A stretch of 23,731 nucleotides of DNA from Bacteroidia bacterium (GTDB taxonomy: Bacteria > Bacteroidota > Bacteroidia > B-17B0 > Aurantibacillaceae): contig JACMLS010000820.1 of assembly GCA_014379485.1 (NCBI GenBank), forward strand, positions 1 to 23,731. The letters run 5' to 3'. Shown in pieces: positions 22,543-23,731 of the stretch. Numbering within the stretch: the first letter of the stretch is position 1; the number at the start of each line of letters is the position of its first letter. The notes beneath the pieces are model-generated. The model was not told the origin of the DNA. It did no database searches and worked only from the letters and a program-made list of their open reading frames with translations. Position numbers and translations under genes: made by a program.

Positions 22543-22971
22543 ATCTGGTTGTTTTAAAATTCTGAGCATCCGGTCAAGTTCGTTTATACTTGCCTGACCA
22601 AAAAGTGCGTGGGTTTCTTCGTGTATTGTTTTCCAGGCCGGATAAATTTTACCCACCTTGTTTTCGCCTTTTTGCGTAAGAGAAAGAATGAATTGTCTCC
22701 CGTCTTCCGGGTTACCTTTTGCGCTGATAAAACCTTTTTTTATCATTCCTTTCAATGTCCGGCTAAAAGTTGATTTTTCCAGTTCAAGCCTTTCTGCCAG
22801 GCCACGCTGGTTTATACTTCCGGCCCCCTTCAGGTTCAGCAGCATGCGCACCTGTTCGTTGGTAAGGCCCAGGCCGGTATAAGCTTTCTGGTAGCGCTCT
22901 GCCATCAGGCGGAATAAAACAGCTACTTTAAAATTTACGCAGGGCCCCGGAATTCTAATTTCTCTTTCCAC
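22534..22971 (-). CDS. MarR-family transcriptional regulator
   Basis: A 145-residue winged-helix repressor of the MarR family. The DNA-binding domain spans about 40-105: G-L-T-N-E-Q-V-R-M-L-L-N-L (35-47), the helix-turn-helix with recognition helix K-S-T-F-S-R-T-L-K-G-M-I-K-K-G (66-80), and the wing with D-G-R (90-92). N- and C-terminal helices would form the dimer interface. A lone cysteine (Cys11) in the first helix could act in redox sensing as in OhrR-like members, but there is no other support. The start is GTG at 22971; no ATG gives a full first helix. A promoter with a well-spaced -33 and -7 pair ends 4 nt before this GTG, and a perfect palindrome overlaps it, so autorepression is likely. 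Confidence 0.9.
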   Translation of the reverse strand: MEREIRIPGPCVNFKVAVLFRLMAERYQKAYTGLGLTNEQVRMLLNLKGAGSINQRGLAERLELEKSTFSRTLKGMIKKGFISAKGNPEDGRQFILSLTQKGENKVGKIYPAWKTIHEETHALFGQASINELDRMLRILKQPDLL

Positions 22972-22975
22972 ACAA

Positions 22976-23005
22976 CAAAAGTAAAAAATATAGTTGTATT
23001 TACAA
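22976..23005 (-). promoter_or_regulatory. Promoter of marR: TTG - 19 nt - TACTTTTG
   Basis: On the minus strand, TTG at 23005-23003 is followed by 19 nt and then TACTTTTG at 22983-22976, matching the Bacteroidota consensus TTG-N17-23-TAnnTTTG. The -7 box ends 4 nt before the GTG start. This is the best-formed promoter in the window. Confidence 0.7.
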
Positions 23006-23008
23006 CTA
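22991..23008. promoter_or_regulatory. Perfect MarR-type operator TAGTTGTA-TT-TACAACTA
   Basis: Two 8-bp arms, exact reverse complements, with a 2-nt spacer; size and symmetry fit a MarR dimer. It covers the TTG -33 element and part of the spacer of the marR promoter, so binding should block RNA polymerase. Confidence 0.8.
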
Positions 23009-23048
23009 AAATCCGAAAAGAATTTTGTTAAATGTGTAGTCAGACCGG

Positions 23049-23731
23049 TTACACCTTTCGCGATCTTAGAATTTTTTCTATCTGCCTTTCATTACCCATT
23101 AAGGCTGTCTGAATTCTTTTAGCGTAATGAATTGAATCCATCACCTCTTTGTTTTTCTCCGCCAGTTTGTCAAAAGCCCGGTCTACAATAATTTTTTGTT
23201 CGCCAATAATCCTGGTTTTTTCTGCGAGCTGTTTTTTCTGTTTTTGTGCAACAATAAAAAGGTTTATAACGAAACCTAATCCCGCAAGGACAATTAGAAA
23301 ACCAGCGATTAAGAGGTAACGCTGAAATTTTTGTTGTTTTAATTTTGCGTTTTGTGCCACGATCTGAGCGTCGCTGATCTTTTGTTGTTCTGCATTTTTC
23401 ACTGAGTCAGCAGCAGATCTTTTTTCGTATTCGTATTTAAGCTCTGTTTTAATGGAGATCTTTTTTGACTCCTGTTTGGCAGTGCTGTCGCGCATTTGTA
23501 TAAACAGTTCGTACATAGCGAGTGCCTTGGCCGGCTTGTTTTGTTTCCTGTAAACATCTGTAAGTAATTGAGCAGACTCACGGATGATGATCGGAAATCC
23601 AAGCTCTCTTGAAATTTTCATTGCCTTTTCTCCGAATTCAAGAGCTTCCTGTATTGTGTCGAGTTTAAACAAGGCGCCGCCAACGTTTCTCAGAGAAGAA
23701 GCGGTCGCGGTTTTATCGTTCAGTTCTTCCC
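23049..23731 (-). CDS. TPR signalling protein, 5' end outside the window
   Basis: The C-terminal 226 residues of a TPR protein; the frame stays open to the window edge without a start, so the N-terminus is missing. Visible are the last TPR units (A-S-S-L-R-N-V-G-G-A-L-F onward, then L-T-D-V-Y-R-K-Q-N-K-P-A-K-A-L), a coiled coil, a transmembrane helix (I-A-G-F-L-I-V-L-A-G-L-G-F-V-I), a second coiled coil and the terminal helix D-S-I-H-Y-A-K-R-I-Q. It ends 17 residues after that motif with no phosphatase domain, like the two genes at 92-2835. An internal TTG at 23672 is not the real start. The marR gene lies 77 bp downstream on the same strand. Confidence 0.85.
   Translation of the reverse strand, partial: EELNDKTATASSLRNVGGALFKLDTIQEALEFGEKAMKISRELGFPIIIRESAQLLTDVYRKQNKPAKALAMYELFIQMRDSTAKQESKKISIKTELKYEYEKRSAADSVKNAEQQKISDAQIVAQNAKLKQQKFQRYLLIAGFLIVLAGLGFVINLFIVAQKQKKQLAEKTRIIGEQKIIVDRAFDKLAEKNKEVMDSIHYAKRIQTALMGNERQIEKILRSRKV

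Overview
The window looks like chromosomal DNA of a Bacteroidota bacterium. It is A+T-rich and has several upstream matches to the Bacteroidota -7 box (TAnnTTTG). Its gene families (DUF4271, DUF5777, TPR proteins with a SpoIIE-type tail, non-catalytic sulfatase-modifying-factor folds) and its gene order DUF4271 - hemD - rnpA - S41 protease are familiar from that phylum. The genus cannot be told from this sequence. No tRNA, rRNA, CRISPR array, insertion sequence or phage gene was seen. Coding density is high; the longest gene-free stretch is 4869-5134 (266 bp), so no gap exceeds 300 bp.

Layout. 92-2835 (+): two overlapping genes for membrane-anchored TPR proteins that end in the signalling helix which normally leads into a SpoIIE phosphatase domain, but the phosphatase is absent. 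2858-4868 (-): tandem pair of secreted proteins with a formylglycine-generating-enzyme (FGE/SUMF1) fold lacking the catalytic cysteines. 4869-5134: divergent intergenic region with a 14-bp stem and an adjacent 18-bp perfect palindrome. 5135-10915 (+): core cluster with a DUF5777 beta-barrel, DUF4271 membrane protein, HemD with a lysine-rich N-terminal extension, RnpA, a DUF2314 lipoprotein and an S41 carboxy-terminal protease. 10977-13141: three small exported proteins, one with YD repeats. 13167-14438 (-): TPR lipoprotein. 14439-14593: divergent promoter region holding a nested repeat element. 14594-15094 (+): GNAT acetyltransferase. 15091-21755 (-): exported HExxH metallopeptidase, FadL-like outer-membrane protein, full-length TPR-SpoIIE phosphatase, and an exported protein with a carboxypeptidase-regulatory-like domain. 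21787-22971 (-): marR gene followed by a seven-helix membrane protein. 23049-23731 (-): a fourth TPR signalling protein, cut by the window edge.

The most informative non-coding signals are: (a) a perfect MarR-type operator (22991-23008) covering the -33 element of a well-spaced promoter, with a second near-perfect copy (22525-22542) at the junction with the membrane-protein gene; (b) a repeated geometry in which a -7 box ends exactly 4 nt before the start codon, suggesting leaderless or nearly leaderless mRNAs; (c) repeat elements placed in the two divergent promoter regions. The best candidate for a larger system is the set of four TPR/transmembrane/coiled-coil proteins sharing one C-terminal signalling helix, of which only one keeps the phosphatase. 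Whether they work together is inference.
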